From Porcipelethomonas sp964621265 (lineage in GTDB: Bacteria; Bacillota; Clostridia; Oscillospirales; Ruminococcaceae): a stretch of 59,016 nucleotides of DNA. Of this stretch, positions 24,912 to 33,635 are shown one piece after another; position 1 is the first letter of the stretch, and each line of letters opens with the position of its first letter. The translations under genes and the position numbers were made by a program. Location: assembly GCA_964621265.1 (NCBI GenBank), contig CAZULQ010000010.1, forward strand, positions 1 through 59,016, in the 5' to 3' direction. Below the pieces are notes generated by a model. It did no database searches, had not been told where the DNA came from, and saw only the letters and a list, made by a program, of their open reading frames with translations.

Positions 24912-25268
24912 ATGGGTATTTTAAATAAAATTGGGGATGCAAGTAAAAGCGTAACAGAAAGGACTATTGGTATGGCTGATTTAGGTAATCTTAAGAGAAA
25001 AATTGCATATGAAGAAGAAAGAATTCTTGAAATCTTCGGTGATATTGGCAGAATTTACTACAAATCACCTCAGAAGGAAGATGAACTTAAGGATCTCTGT
25101 AAGGACATTGATGTACGCAGAAGAAGAATCAGAAAAATGAAGTTTGAAATGCAGGGACTCAAGGGCAAGAGAGCTTGTCCTACTTGTCAGTCAGAAGTAC
25201 CTGAAAAGTATTCTTTCTGTGGTGTTTGCGGAAAGAAATTCCCTATCAGCGAAGATGACTTTGACTAA
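24912..25268 (+). CDS. Small coiled-coil zinc-ribbon protein
   Basis: A 118-residue protein. The N-terminal two thirds are helical and charged, with an RKIAYEEERILEIFGDIGRIYY segment likely to form a coiled coil. The C-terminus has CPTCQSEVPEKYSFCGVCGKKF, a four-Cys zinc ribbon. Such proteins are common and uncharacterised in Firmicutes. It ends the aryl operon before a strong terminator. It may be only a passenger of the transcript. Confidence 0.75.
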   Translation: MGILNKIGDASKSVTERTIGMADLGNLKRKIAYEEERILEIFGDIGRIYYKSPQKEDELKDLCKDIDVRRRRIRKMKFEMQGLKGKRACPTCQSEVPEKYSFCGVCGKKFPISEDDFD

Positions 25269-25298
25269 TTCTGAATGTATCTGAATAAAATACACAAT

Positions 25299-25334
25299 AA
25301 CACCCGTATCATATTAAATGATACGGGTGTTTTA
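25299..25334 (+). terminator. Terminator of the arylacetate operon
   Basis: Fourteen-base perfect arms AACACCCGTATCAT (25299-25312) and ATGATACGGGTGTT (25318-25331), then TTT. Confidence 0.88.
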
Positions 25335-25347
25335 TACTGCAACATAA

Positions 25348-25377
25348 AAGCTGTGCAGCATTAAAACTACACAGCTT
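25348..25377 (-). terminator. Terminator of the pyrophosphatase-PRPP synthetase operon
   Basis: AAGCTGTG (25348-25355) and CACAGCTT (25370-25377). On the minus strand the stem ends in TTTTATG. Confidence 0.65.
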
Positions 25378-25382
25378 CTGAA

Positions 25383-26522
25383 TTAATTATTTGCAAGGAG
25401 AGTCTTGATCTTTTCGTGTGGATCAATTACTGTACTGATTGAAACATCGTGGTTGATTGATGCAATAAAGTATGCGATATACTTTGAAACGTCAACTTCG
25501 TGGAACCATGGACGCTCTAAAAGTTCAGGTGAACGGTATGTAAGATTTGTACCGAATACACCGTGGATATAGCCTTCTTCATAAGCCTTATCGAACTTTT
25601 CAAGACCATTTGTGAAGAGACCGTATGTACCGTAAGCAAAGAATCTCTTAGCCTTCTTTGCCTTGAGAGCATATGCAATATCAAGAACTGATTCACCTGA
25701 TGAAATAATATCGTCAGCTACGAATACATCCTTGCCTTCCATTGAGTTACCGAGATATTCGTGAGCAACAATCGGATTTCTGCCGTCAACGATTCTTGAA
25801 TAGTCACGTCTCTTGTAGAACATACCCATATCAACGCCGAGAACTGATGCATAATACATATTTCTGTTAAGAGCACCTTCATCAGGGCTTACAACCATAA
25901 AGTTGTCCTTATCAATAACAAGGTCTTCAACATTCTTGAAAAGTGACTTTAAAACCTGATATGACGGAATTACATTATCAAAGCCCATAAGCGGGATTGC
26001 ATTGTGAACTCTTGGGTCGTGAGCATCAAATGTTACGATATTTGAAACGCCCATCTGCTGGAGTTCCTGAAGTGCGCATGCACAGTCAAGAGATTCACGA
26101 TAGCTTCTCTTGTGCTGACGTCCGCCATAAAGAATAGGCATAATAACATTGATTCTGTGAGCCTTACCTGAAATAGCCTGGATAATTCTCTTTAAATCCT
26201 GATAGTGGTCATCAGGTGACATTGAATTTTCCATACCGAACATCTTGTACTTGCAGCTGTAATTTCCAACGTCAACAAGAATGAAAATGTCCTTACCTCT
26301 TACAGTTGATTCGATGAGACCCTTACCATCACCTGAAGCAAATCTTGGGCACTGGTTGTTGATGAGAAGTGTGTCAACATTGTAGCCACCTTTTCTTGCC
26401 CATGAAACGAGATACTTGTCGAGCATATCTCCAAGTTCCTTTGCACTCTGAAGTGCAATGATACCAAGCGGTGCAACACTTTTTTCAGAATTGAATAAAA
26501 CTTCACTTGCCTTTACAGTCAT
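25383..26522 (-). CDS. prs: Ribose-phosphate pyrophosphokinase-like protein (long variant)
   Basis: A 379-residue protein from ATG 26522, chosen because AAGGAAAAGG precedes it; ATG 26546 has none. Two phosphoribosyltransferase-type halves: GGRQHKRSYRESL and TFDAHDPRVHNAI in the first, VSPDEGALNRN, YKRRDYSRI (catalytic loop) and the PRPP loop VADDIISSGES in the second. PRPP synthetase makes PRPP from ribose-5-phosphate and ATP. It is about 60 residues longer than the common 315-residue enzyme and begins differently, and the PRPP loop has SSGES in place of the usual TGGT. Two bases separate the pyrophosphatase stop from an upstream ATG; the pair forms an operon. Confidence 0.82.
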   Translation of the reverse strand: MTVKASEVLFNSEKSVAPLGIIALQSAKELGDMLDKYLVSWARKGGYNVDTLLINNQCPRFASGDGKGLIESTVRGKDIFILVDVGNYSCKYKMFGMENSMSPDDHYQDLKRIIQAISGKAHRINVIMPILYGGRQHKRSYRESLDCACALQELQQMGVSNIVTFDAHDPRVHNAIPLMGFDNVIPSYQVLKSLFKNVEDLVIDKDNFMVVSPDEGALNRNMYYASVLGVDMGMFYKRRDYSRIVDGRNPIVAHEYLGNSMEGKDVFVADDIISSGESVLDIAYALKAKKAKRFFAYGTYGLFTNGLEKFDKAYEEGYIHGVFGTNLTYRSPELLERPWFHEVDVSKYIAYFIASINHDVSISTVIDPHEKIKTLLANN

Positions 26523-26548
26523 AGCTATACCTTTTCCTTCCGTCATTT

Positions 26549-27079
26549 TTATTTACAGAACATGTTAATATAATGTTCAATATCGTTCTCAATAATTTCC
26601 TTTGCACTATCAACGTGTTCAATTTCATCAACAGCCGTTGTCTTGTTTTCAAGTTCCTTATAAACCTTGAAGAAATGAATCATCTCTTCAAAAATGTGCT
26701 TAGGAACGTCATCAATATCCTTGTATGTGTTATAATTAGGGTCATCAAACGGAATTGCGATAATCTTATCGTCGTGACGACCGCTGTCAATCATTCTTAT
26801 AACGCCAATCGGATAACATCTTACAAGAGTCATCGGATTAAGCTTTTCAGAACATAAAACCAGAACATCAAGCGGGTCACCATCATCAGCATAAGTTCTT
26901 GGAATCAGACCATAGTTTGCAGGATAATGTGTTGATGTGTAAAGAATTCTGTCAAGCTTCATAAGACCTGTTTCCTTATCAAGCTCATACTTGATTTTGC
27001 TTCCCTTCTGTATTTCAATTACAGCAACAAAATCATCAGGACTTATTCTCTTCGGACTTATATTATGCCAGATATTCAA
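26549..27079 (-). CDS. ppa: Inorganic pyrophosphatase (type I)
   Basis: A 176-residue cytoplasmic enzyme hydrolysing pyrophosphate. The signature DGDPLDVLVL supplies three metal-binding aspartates. KYELDKETG, YPANYGLIPRTY and the DDKIIAIPFDDP segment match family I pyrophosphatases of standard length. It has its own consensus promoter and is followed by the PRPP synthetase-like gene. Removing pyrophosphate and making PRPP both support nucleotide synthesis. Confidence 0.95.
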   Translation of the reverse strand: MNIWHNISPKRISPDDFVAVIEIQKGSKIKYELDKETGLMKLDRILYTSTHYPANYGLIPRTYADDGDPLDVLVLCSEKLNPMTLVRCYPIGVIRMIDSGRHDDKIIAIPFDDPNYNTYKDIDDVPKHIFEEMIHFFKVYKELENKTTAVDEIEHVDSAKEIIENDIEHYINMFCK

Positions 27080-27144
27080 AAGTATAACCCCCTTGTTGTA
27101 ATCCCATAATACGGGTATTGTAATTCAAGTAAAATCACATATTA

Positions 27145-27173
27145 AGTATATATTTTTTTGACGGATTTGTCAA
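27145..27173 (-). promoter_or_regulatory. Promoter of ppa-prs
   Basis: On the minus strand, TTGACA (27173-27168), 17-base spacer, TATACT (27150-27145). A TTGAC-N6-GTCAA inverted repeat (27158-27173) overlaps the -35. Confidence 0.8.
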
Positions 27174-27285
27174 TGCGGTTTCGGATTTTTGGCACAAACA
27201 TATAAATTAAACAGTTATATGCAATTGTTTTGTAGTTTTTTTCAATTCCAGATGGAATTATGTAAAATAAATACCAAGAAATCAA

Positions 27286-27314
27286 TTGAATTTTACATAT
27301 ACATATGTTATAAT
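27286..27314 (+). promoter_or_regulatory. Promoter of the MoxR-DUF58-transglutaminase operon
   Basis: TTGAAT (27286-27291), 17-base spacer, TATAAT (27309-27314), about 40 bases upstream of the MoxR start. Confidence 0.75.
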
Positions 27315-27324
27315 TAACATATGT
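27301..27324. promoter_or_regulatory. Perfect inverted repeat over the MoxR operon -10
   Basis: ACATATGTTA (27301-27310) and TAACATATGT (27315-27324) flank TAAT, covering the -10 hexamer. A second nested pair, TACATATA (27294-27301) and TATATGTA (27331-27338), surrounds it. It is likely an operator, though the sequence is A/T-rich. Confidence 0.5.
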
Positions 27325-27356
27325 GTTTATTATATGTATAAAAGGAGCTTTAAAAT

Positions 27357-28334
27357 ATGTACAATCATATCACATCCATAAGAGAAAGCATACAATCTGT
27401 CATTTCCGAAATCAGAAAAGTCGTTATCGGAAAGGATGATGTTATTATAAAATCACTTCTTGCAATACTTGCAGGAGGACATATACTTATAGAGGACATT
27501 CCTGGCGTTGGCAAGACAACAATGGCGCTCGCATTTTCAAAAGCATTATCGCTCGACTACAACCGTATGCAGTTTACTCCCGATGTTCTCCCGACAGATA
27601 TCACAGGCTTTTCGCTTTACAACAAATCAACGGGGCAATTTGAATACAAGCCAGGTGTTGCCTTCTGCAATCTTTTTCTTGCAGACGAAATCAACCGTAC
27701 ATCAAGCAAAACGCAGTCTGCACTCCTTGAAATTATGGAGGAAGGCAATGTAACAGTTGACGGAAAGTGTTACCGACTTCCTCAGCCGTTTACAGTTATT
27801 GCAACACAGAACCCTGTTGGCTCAATCGGTACACAGATGCTTCCTGAATCACAGCTTGACCGCTTTATGATAAAGCTCAGTATGGGGTACCCTGATGTAA
27901 AAAGCGAAGCATTTATTCTGAAAACCAAGCTTGACCCTGGATTTGATGCGGCAAAATTCGTAAAACCTGTTATTAATTTAATTGAACTTGAGGACCTTCG
28001 TAAAATAACAAGAAAAGTTACCATTGACGACAGCATTCTGTATTATATCGCTCAGCTTGCCGACGCAACACGCCGTCATCCTATGATTTCACTCGGTCTT
28101 TCCCCAAGAGGCTCACTTGCACTTGCCTCAATGGCGAGAGCGTCAGCACTTGTATACGGAAGAGATTTCGTTATTCCTGATGACATCTCCTTTGTTTTTA
28201 ATGACGTTGCACAGCACCGAATTATACTTGAAAGAAAGGCTGCTCTCAGTCAGCTTGACGAAAATGCAGTACTCAGCGAAATTTTGAGAAGCGTTCCTGT
28301 GCCGAGATTCAATCAGCAGACTTCAGGCATTTAG
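27357..28334 (+). CDS. MoxR-family AAA ATPase
   Basis: A 325-residue AAA+ ATPase. Walker A is GVGKTT (about 50-55), Walker B LFLADEINR, sensor 1 VIATQNPVGSIGT, and the arginine-finger region SQLDRFMIKLSMGYP. MoxR proteins act as chaperones that assemble or activate membrane or redox complexes. It is the first gene of a three-gene operon with DUF58 and transglutaminase partners, a classic arrangement. AAGGAG precedes ATG 27357. Confidence 0.95.
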   Translation: MYNHITSIRESIQSVISEIRKVVIGKDDVIIKSLLAILAGGHILIEDIPGVGKTTMALAFSKALSLDYNRMQFTPDVLPTDITGFSLYNKSTGQFEYKPGVAFCNLFLADEINRTSSKTQSALLEIMEEGNVTVDGKCYRLPQPFTVIATQNPVGSIGTQMLPESQLDRFMIKLSMGYPDVKSEAFILKTKLDPGFDAAKFVKPVINLIELEDLRKITRKVTIDDSILYYIAQLADATRRHPMISLGLSPRGSLALASMARASALVYGRDFVIPDDISFVFNDVAQHRIILERKAALSQLDENAVLSEILRSVPVPRFNQQTSGI

Positions 28335-28351
28335 ATTTACGGGAGTTCAAT

Positions 28352-29506
28352 ATGCTTAAATCAAAAATAATCTATTCAGCTCTGCTGATTGTCTGTGTTG
28401 TCTTTTTTATTCTATATGTCCAGCCATTTTCACTTTATCTTCTGATTTTTATTGCTCTGCTTCCTGTGTTTCTTGGCATATGCACTATTCTTGCAAGATT
28501 ATTTATAAGTGTTGAAGTGAGTTCAGACTGTGAATACAGCATAAAAAACACAGACATAAAACACACTCTCAGCATCAAAAACAAAACACCACTTCCCTTT
28601 TCAAACTCCATAATACAGATTGAATATTTCAATAAGCTTATGAACGTAAGTGAAAAGCTTGTTTTCCACGTTCCTGTTCATCCTATGGGGACACAAAAGC
28701 TGACTTTCTCGCTTAAATCGCAGTATTGCGGTGTTCTTACAGTAAAAGCTGTATCCATGAAAACCTTCGACTATCTGAAGCTGTTTTCCACAAAGAAAAA
28801 GCTCAATTCATCATGCAGTACTGTAATAATGCCGGAGTTGTTTTCACCTGTCAACAAAAGCGAATACAAGTCGATTTTCACTGAAGACAGCGATGTTTTT
28901 TCAAAAGTAAAGAGCGGTGATGACCCATCTGAAATTTTTGCACTCAAGGATTTTATCCCAGGAGACAAGCCCAACAGAATACACTGGAATTTAAGTCTTA
29001 AGCATGATAATCTTATTGTCCGTCATTACAGCCAGCCAATTTGTACATCACATCTCCTTATTTTTGACTTTCACGGCACAGCGTCAGCGGATAATATACC
29101 AATGCTTGACGCTGTCGCAGAAACGGCTTTTTCAGTTTCATTTCTTATGCTCGAAAAAAAGCCCGGCATGAAGCTTGCGTACTATGACAAGGAAATAAAA
29201 GAAGTAAATTGTATTGACATAAAAGATGAAAACGATATTGTTTCTGTATTTATGAAAATATTTGCTATGGGACCTGTTCAGTCTGATGCCTGTACGGCAT
29301 TCATAAAAGAGCAGCAGAATGAATTCTCGGAAATATATTATATAACCTCATGTGAGGAGAGCTTATCGGCTGTGTTGAGTCTTGATAATAGCGCAATAAC
29401 CCCTGTAATCATCAGAAATGAGAACGACTCACTTAAAAGCAACGATAATATTTCTGTTGTCTATACAGGAAATACAGCCAAAGGAATATCAGACCTGATT
29501 ATATAA
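28352..29506 (+). CDS. DUF58-domain membrane protein
   Basis: A 384-residue protein. Two N-terminal hydrophobic helices (about 6-22 and 25-48) anchor it. The DUF58 core is seen in FSLKDFIPGDKPNRIHWNLSLKHDNLIVRHYSQP-like residues (given here as segments FIPGDKPNRIHWN and LIVRHYSQP), the diagnostic part of the family. The C-terminal half resembles a von Willebrand type A fold (LLIFDFHGT). It is a usual partner of MoxR; the function of the complex is undefined. The spacing is 17 bases to MoxR and 10 to the transglutaminase gene. Confidence 0.9.
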   Translation: MLKSKIIYSALLIVCVVFFILYVQPFSLYLLIFIALLPVFLGICTILARLFISVEVSSDCEYSIKNTDIKHTLSIKNKTPLPFSNSIIQIEYFNKLMNVSEKLVFHVPVHPMGTQKLTFSLKSQYCGVLTVKAVSMKTFDYLKLFSTKKKLNSSCSTVIMPELFSPVNKSEYKSIFTEDSDVFSKVKSGDDPSEIFALKDFIPGDKPNRIHWNLSLKHDNLIVRHYSQPICTSHLLIFDFHGTASADNIPMLDAVAETAFSVSFLMLEKKPGMKLAYYDKEIKEVNCIDIKDENDIVSVFMKIFAMGPVQSDACTAFIKEQQNEFSEIYYITSCEESLSAVLSLDNSAITPVIIRNENDSLKSNDNISVVYTGNTAKGISDLII

Positions 29507-29516
29507 GGAATTAGAA

Positions 29517-32033
29517 ATGAAGAACAAAACGAATTTAACACAACCATGCAGTGGAATTGCTGTAACAGAAAATATTTCACTTTCGGTTGCACGAAAAATA
29601 CCATTTCCCGAAGTCCTGCCGCTTATAGTTATAGCTTTCTGCGGCTGTTTCGGACTTATGAATGCGTTTGTATCAATGTTTAATATCAGCATTGAATATT
29701 TCACGCTCAATTTTTATACGCTATTCTTTTTTTCAATATGTACTGTGATTTTTATTCTTCCCAGAAAGGCAACTCTTGCTATATTTCCGATGCTTCTGAT
29801 TATCTCTTTTTATCTTTATCGGAATTTCAGAAGTTTTGAAAAAGGCTTCAAGTCTGTAAGCAATCAGGTATACAAGGAGATTTTTCCCGATGAAAAACCG
29901 CTGTACACCATAAGAATTTCAAAGTTCGGAATTGAAGATGATATTTCATTATTTTTTGGATTTACAATATTCATTCTGACATTACTTATATGCTATTTTA
30001 CTATTGTAAGGCCGAGTTTTACTATCGGATTTCTCACAAGCTTTCCTGCAATTGAAATCGGGCTTTATCACGGAAAAACACCGGATTTGGTATATATTAT
30101 AATACTTCTGATTTTCTGGGTTTCTCTTCTGACGCTTGATATTTCAGGGTATTACAGAAATTCCGGACGAAAGAAAACAGGATTTATAAAAAAGGGAAAT
30201 GTGTTCAGGGCAAAACCGTCTGTCAGATTCCGTGCGGCAGGACAGTCGGGACTTGCTATGATTATCGGCGCAGTTGTAATCATAGCAATGGCTCATTCAA
30301 TACTCAGCTACTCGGACTTTTCACGTCCTGATAAACTGAATGAAATGAGAAGCAATGTTAAAACCGCTATAAACGATTTTTCATGGGACAATCTCGGAGA
30401 AAGTCTGCAGAAATTAACTGCATCCTTCAGGTTTGGACATATCACCACATCAAGACACAAAATCGGCAATGTTTCCTCAGTTTCATTTGACGGAAATACA
30501 ATGCTTACTCTGTCGCTCCCCGACTCTTCCTACAAGCCAAAAGGAAACATGTATATGAAAGGATATGTCGGCTCAGTATATGACGGGAAAAGCTGGGCGC
30601 CGCTTAATGACAGCATTTATAAAGAAAATGCTGAGCTTTTCAATGAAATGAAAACACTTTGCCGAATGCCACAGGATATGCTGACTCATAACTATGAACA
30701 GTATTATGCGGCACAAAACAATCCTTATTCATTTTTGGGAAGCTATGATACTTCATATAGCTATACAAAAATGAAAATTGACTATAAATACTTAAATCCG
30801 GATTATTTATATGTCCCGTATAATTCCATTGCGCCGTCACAGGCGGAATACAAGGACGATACAACCTTTAATCTTGATAATATGAACACATATTATTTCC
30901 AGGTATCGGACATTCAGGATTTTGATGTTATTTATTCATTTGGCGGATATGACAACTACTATTACAACAAATTTGTACATGAAAACTACCTCACCTATCC
31001 TGACAATAAGGAAATTCAGTCAATTTATAATAAATATATTGATGGCAATACTCATGACGATTTGTTTTCTCAGCTTGAATATATAAAAGCTGTCCTTGAT
31101 GAAAATGCCGATTACACTCTTTCCCCTGGCAGAACTCCGTCTGACAAGGATTTCGTAAGCTATTTTCTCAACGAAAACCATAAGGGCTATTGCGTTCACT
31201 TTGCAACAGCGGGAGTTATTTTAGCGAGAATGTCGGGTATTCCTGCAAGATATGTTGAGGGATATGTTGCGCTTGAAGAGGATTTCGGAAAATCCGAAAA
31301 GATAGACATTGACGATAATCGTGCTCACGCATGGGCGGAAATCTACATCGACGATATGGGCTGGATTCCTTATGAATTCACTCCACCTGCCGCGGCAGAT
31401 ATGATGAGAACGGACATTACAAAAAAAGAGAAAACCACTACAGTAAAAGCCCATACAACGCCGCTTAAACGTACTACCGTTACAAAAGCTACTGCAAAAA
31501 AGAATAGCACTAATGTTCCGAAAACAAGTAAAAACACATCTGCAACAGCTGTTAACGGCGATTACTCTTCACCAAATAATACAAATGGTGGTACAAAGCC
31601 AATGAGTCCCGAATCAAAGCTTGTTATAGGGACTGTCATTACGCTTGTTCTGATTGTGCTTTATATTGTTCTCAGACACAATTATATTCTCAAAAAACGA
31701 AAGCAACTGCTTCATAGCAAGGATTACAGTAACGCTGTTCTATATGCCTATGATTATATCCTGTCACTTCTTGAGTATTACGGAATAAACATAGAAAATA
31801 TGCAGTATCTTGAATTTGCCGAATACGCTGAAAAAGAAGCCGTAAAGCTGATAGAAAGCGGAGAGTTTACGAAAATCACGCATATTGCTCTTGAAGCACG
31901 TCACAGCAGGCACACAACAAGCAGTAATCAGGCTGATGCTGTCAGAAACTTTGCAGAAGGGCTGTCTGAAAAGATGTATAGCGAAAAGAATATTTTCGGA
32001 AAGCTTATTATGAAGTTTATAAAAAATCTTTAA
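29517..32033 (+). CDS. Multi-pass transglutaminase-like membrane protein
   Basis: An 838-residue protein. The N-terminal 250 residues contain about seven membrane helices. An extracellular region leads to a transglutaminase-like core with the catalytic Cys559 in KGYCVHFA, His604 in NRAHAWAE and a following Asp in DDMGW. A Thr/Lys/Ser-rich spacer (about 640-690) precedes another membrane helix (about 700-720) and a cytoplasmic DUF4129-like tail. Such proteins are peptidase or crosslinking enzymes, normally encoded with MoxR and DUF58. Its partner genes lie just upstream. The substrate is unknown; a cell-envelope role is likely. Confidence 0.92.
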   Translation: MKNKTNLTQPCSGIAVTENISLSVARKIPFPEVLPLIVIAFCGCFGLMNAFVSMFNISIEYFTLNFYTLFFFSICTVIFILPRKATLAIFPMLLIISFYLYRNFRSFEKGFKSVSNQVYKEIFPDEKPLYTIRISKFGIEDDISLFFGFTIFILTLLICYFTIVRPSFTIGFLTSFPAIEIGLYHGKTPDLVYIIILLIFWVSLLTLDISGYYRNSGRKKTGFIKKGNVFRAKPSVRFRAAGQSGLAMIIGAVVIIAMAHSILSYSDFSRPDKLNEMRSNVKTAINDFSWDNLGESLQKLTASFRFGHITTSRHKIGNVSSVSFDGNTMLTLSLPDSSYKPKGNMYMKGYVGSVYDGKSWAPLNDSIYKENAELFNEMKTLCRMPQDMLTHNYEQYYAAQNNPYSFLGSYDTSYSYTKMKIDYKYLNPDYLYVPYNSIAPSQAEYKDDTTFNLDNMNTYYFQVSDIQDFDVIYSFGGYDNYYYNKFVHENYLTYPDNKEIQSIYNKYIDGNTHDDLFSQLEYIKAVLDENADYTLSPGRTPSDKDFVSYFLNENHKGYCVHFATAGVILARMSGIPARYVEGYVALEEDFGKSEKIDIDDNRAHAWAEIYIDDMGWIPYEFTPPAAADMMRTDITKKEKTTTVKAHTTPLKRTTVTKATAKKNSTNVPKTSKNTSATAVNGDYSSPNNTNGGTKPMSPESKLVIGTVITLVLIVLYIVLRHNYILKKRKQLLHSKDYSNAVLYAYDYILSLLEYYGINIENMQYLEFAEYAEKEAVKLIESGEFTKITHIALEARHSRHTTSSNQADAVRNFAEGLSEKMYSEKNIFGKLIMKFIKNL

Positions 32034-32039
32034 AAAATA

Positions 32040-32068
32040 TTGACCTTGCAATAAATTTGTGATATCAT
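32040..32068 (+). promoter_or_regulatory. Promoter of the O-acetylhomoserine sulfhydrylase gene
   Basis: TTGACC (32040-32045), 17-base spacer, TATCAT (32063-32068). It starts seven bases after the transglutaminase stop. Confidence 0.7.
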
Positions 32069-32099
32069 TATTTTAATAACAATTTCGGAGGGAATTAAA

Positions 32100-33371
32100 A
32101 TGAATATTGAAACAAAATGCATGCACGCAGGCTATGAGCCAAAAAATACTGAACCAAGACAGATTCCGATTGTTCAGAGCACAACATACGTTTATGACTC
32201 AACAGACGATGTTGCGGCTGTTTTTGACGACCCGACAAAAAGTCTTATATACTCAAGATTTGAAAATCCGACAGTAATGGCAGTTGAAAACAAGATTGCT
32301 GAACTCGAAGGCGGTATTGGTGCTATGGCTACATCAAGCGGTCAGGCAGCAAGTATGTGCGCTATTCTCAATCTTTGCAGCGCCGGTGACAGCTTTATTT
32401 CAACTTCAACAATCTATGGTGGTACTGTAAACCTCTTTGCAGTTACAATGAAGAAGTTTGGCATTGAATGCATTTTTGTTGACGCTGATGCTCCAATCGA
32501 AGAGCTTCAGAAGGCTATCAAGCCTAACACAAAGGCAGTTTTCGGCGAAACACTCGCGAATCCTGCACTTGCAGTACTTGATATCGAAAAGTTTGCGGAA
32601 TTTGCTCACAGCAATAATATTCCGCTCATCATCGACAACACATTCCCGACACCTGTACTTTGCCGTCCTATTGAACACGGTGCGGACATAGTTATTCACT
32701 CAACATCAAAGTACATGGACGGTCATGCTGTTCAGGTTGGCGGTGTAATTGTTGATTCAGGTAAATTTGACTGGACAAACGGTAATTTCCCTGACTTTAC
32801 AGAGCCTGATGAAAGCTATCACGGCATCAGCTATACAGAAACATACGGCAAAATGGCATATATCGTAAAGGCAAGAATGCAGCTTATGAGAGATTTAGGT
32901 TGCTACCCTGCCGCAAATTCAGCGTTCCTCTTAAATCTTGGTCTTGAAACACTTGCTGTAAGAATGAAGCAGTACTGTGAAAATGCGCTGACAGTTGCTA
33001 AACACCTTGAAGCATCAGACAAGGTTATTTCAGTAAGCTACCCTGGACTTGAAAGCAACAAGTACTATGAACTTGGCAAGAAGTATATGCCAGACGGCTG
33101 CAGCGGTGTTATCACATTCTCAATCAAGGGCGGACGTAAGAATGCTGTTAAGTTTATGGACAGCTTAAAGCTTGCTTCAAATGTTGTACACGTTGCTGAC
33201 ATCAGAACATGCGTACTTCATCCTGCAAGTGCAACTCACAGACAGCTTACTGACGAACAGCTTGTTGCATGCGGTATTGACGGCGGCATGATTAGATTCT
33301 CATGCGGTCTTGAAAATGTCAATGACATTATCGCTGATATTGACCAGGCTTTCGCACAGGTTGAATGCTGA
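32100..33371 (+). CDS. metY: O-acetylhomoserine sulfhydrylase (PLP enzyme)
   Basis: A 423-residue Cys/Met-metabolism PLP enzyme. The N-terminus TKCMHAGYEP and IPIVQSTTYVYDS are family signatures. Further: SSGQAAS (cofactor phosphate), PLIIDNTFPTPVLCRP, and STSKYMDGH with the PLP-binding Lys204. The length and the 'HAGYEP' start fit O-acetylhomoserine sulfhydrylases rather than cystathionine lyases. It makes homocysteine from O-acetylhomoserine and sulfide. AGGGA precedes ATG 32100, and it has its own promoter. A small membrane protein gene follows four bases after the stop. Confidence 0.9.
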   Translation: MNIETKCMHAGYEPKNTEPRQIPIVQSTTYVYDSTDDVAAVFDDPTKSLIYSRFENPTVMAVENKIAELEGGIGAMATSSGQAASMCAILNLCSAGDSFISTSTIYGGTVNLFAVTMKKFGIECIFVDADAPIEELQKAIKPNTKAVFGETLANPALAVLDIEKFAEFAHSNNIPLIIDNTFPTPVLCRPIEHGADIVIHSTSKYMDGHAVQVGGVIVDSGKFDWTNGNFPDFTEPDESYHGISYTETYGKMAYIVKARMQLMRDLGCYPAANSAFLLNLGLETLAVRMKQYCENALTVAKHLEASDKVISVSYPGLESNKYYELGKKYMPDGCSGVITFSIKGGRKNAVKFMDSLKLASNVVHVADIRTCVLHPASATHRQLTDEQLVACGIDGGMIRFSCGLENVNDIIADIDQAFAQVEC

Positions 33372-33374
33372 TAA

Positions 33375-33593
33375 ATGAAAAAAACTATAATTTACTGGGT
33401 GCTTATTATTGTTTCTGCTGTGCTGATTACAGTTTCTCTGACGTTTCTCGGAAATACGACAATTATTGCGCCGGTTATAATTGCATTATCAGTATATCTT
33501 TTGATAGGCAGTATTATAAAGCTTTGTAAAACAAGCGAAAAGCTTTCAAAAGCATTTGAAAATGTATTTGATTTGCTTTCATGGCTGCCTTAA
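33375..33593 (+). CDS. Small two-helix membrane protein
   Basis: A 72-residue protein with two hydrophobic helices (about 5-22, 29-48) and a basic/acidic C-terminus. It starts four bases after the sulfhydrylase stop and has no clear ribosome site, so translation is probably coupled. No family recognised. It is followed by a strong hairpin terminator. It could be an accessory of the sulfhydrylase, but nothing shows that. Confidence 0.55.
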   Translation: MKKTIIYWVLIIVSAVLITVSLTFLGNTTIIAPVIIALSVYLLIGSIIKLCKTSEKLSKAFENVFDLLSWLP

Positions 33594-33602
33594 ACAACTT
33601 AA

Positions 33603-33630
33603 AAAGGGACTGTTTATAAACAGCCCCTTT
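33603..33630. terminator. Bidirectional terminator
   Basis: A long near-perfect palindrome with a 14-base core CTGTTTATAAACAG (33610-33623) and outer AAAGGG/CCCTTT arms. It separates two convergent genes. Confidence 0.8.
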
Positions 33631-33635
33631 AATTT

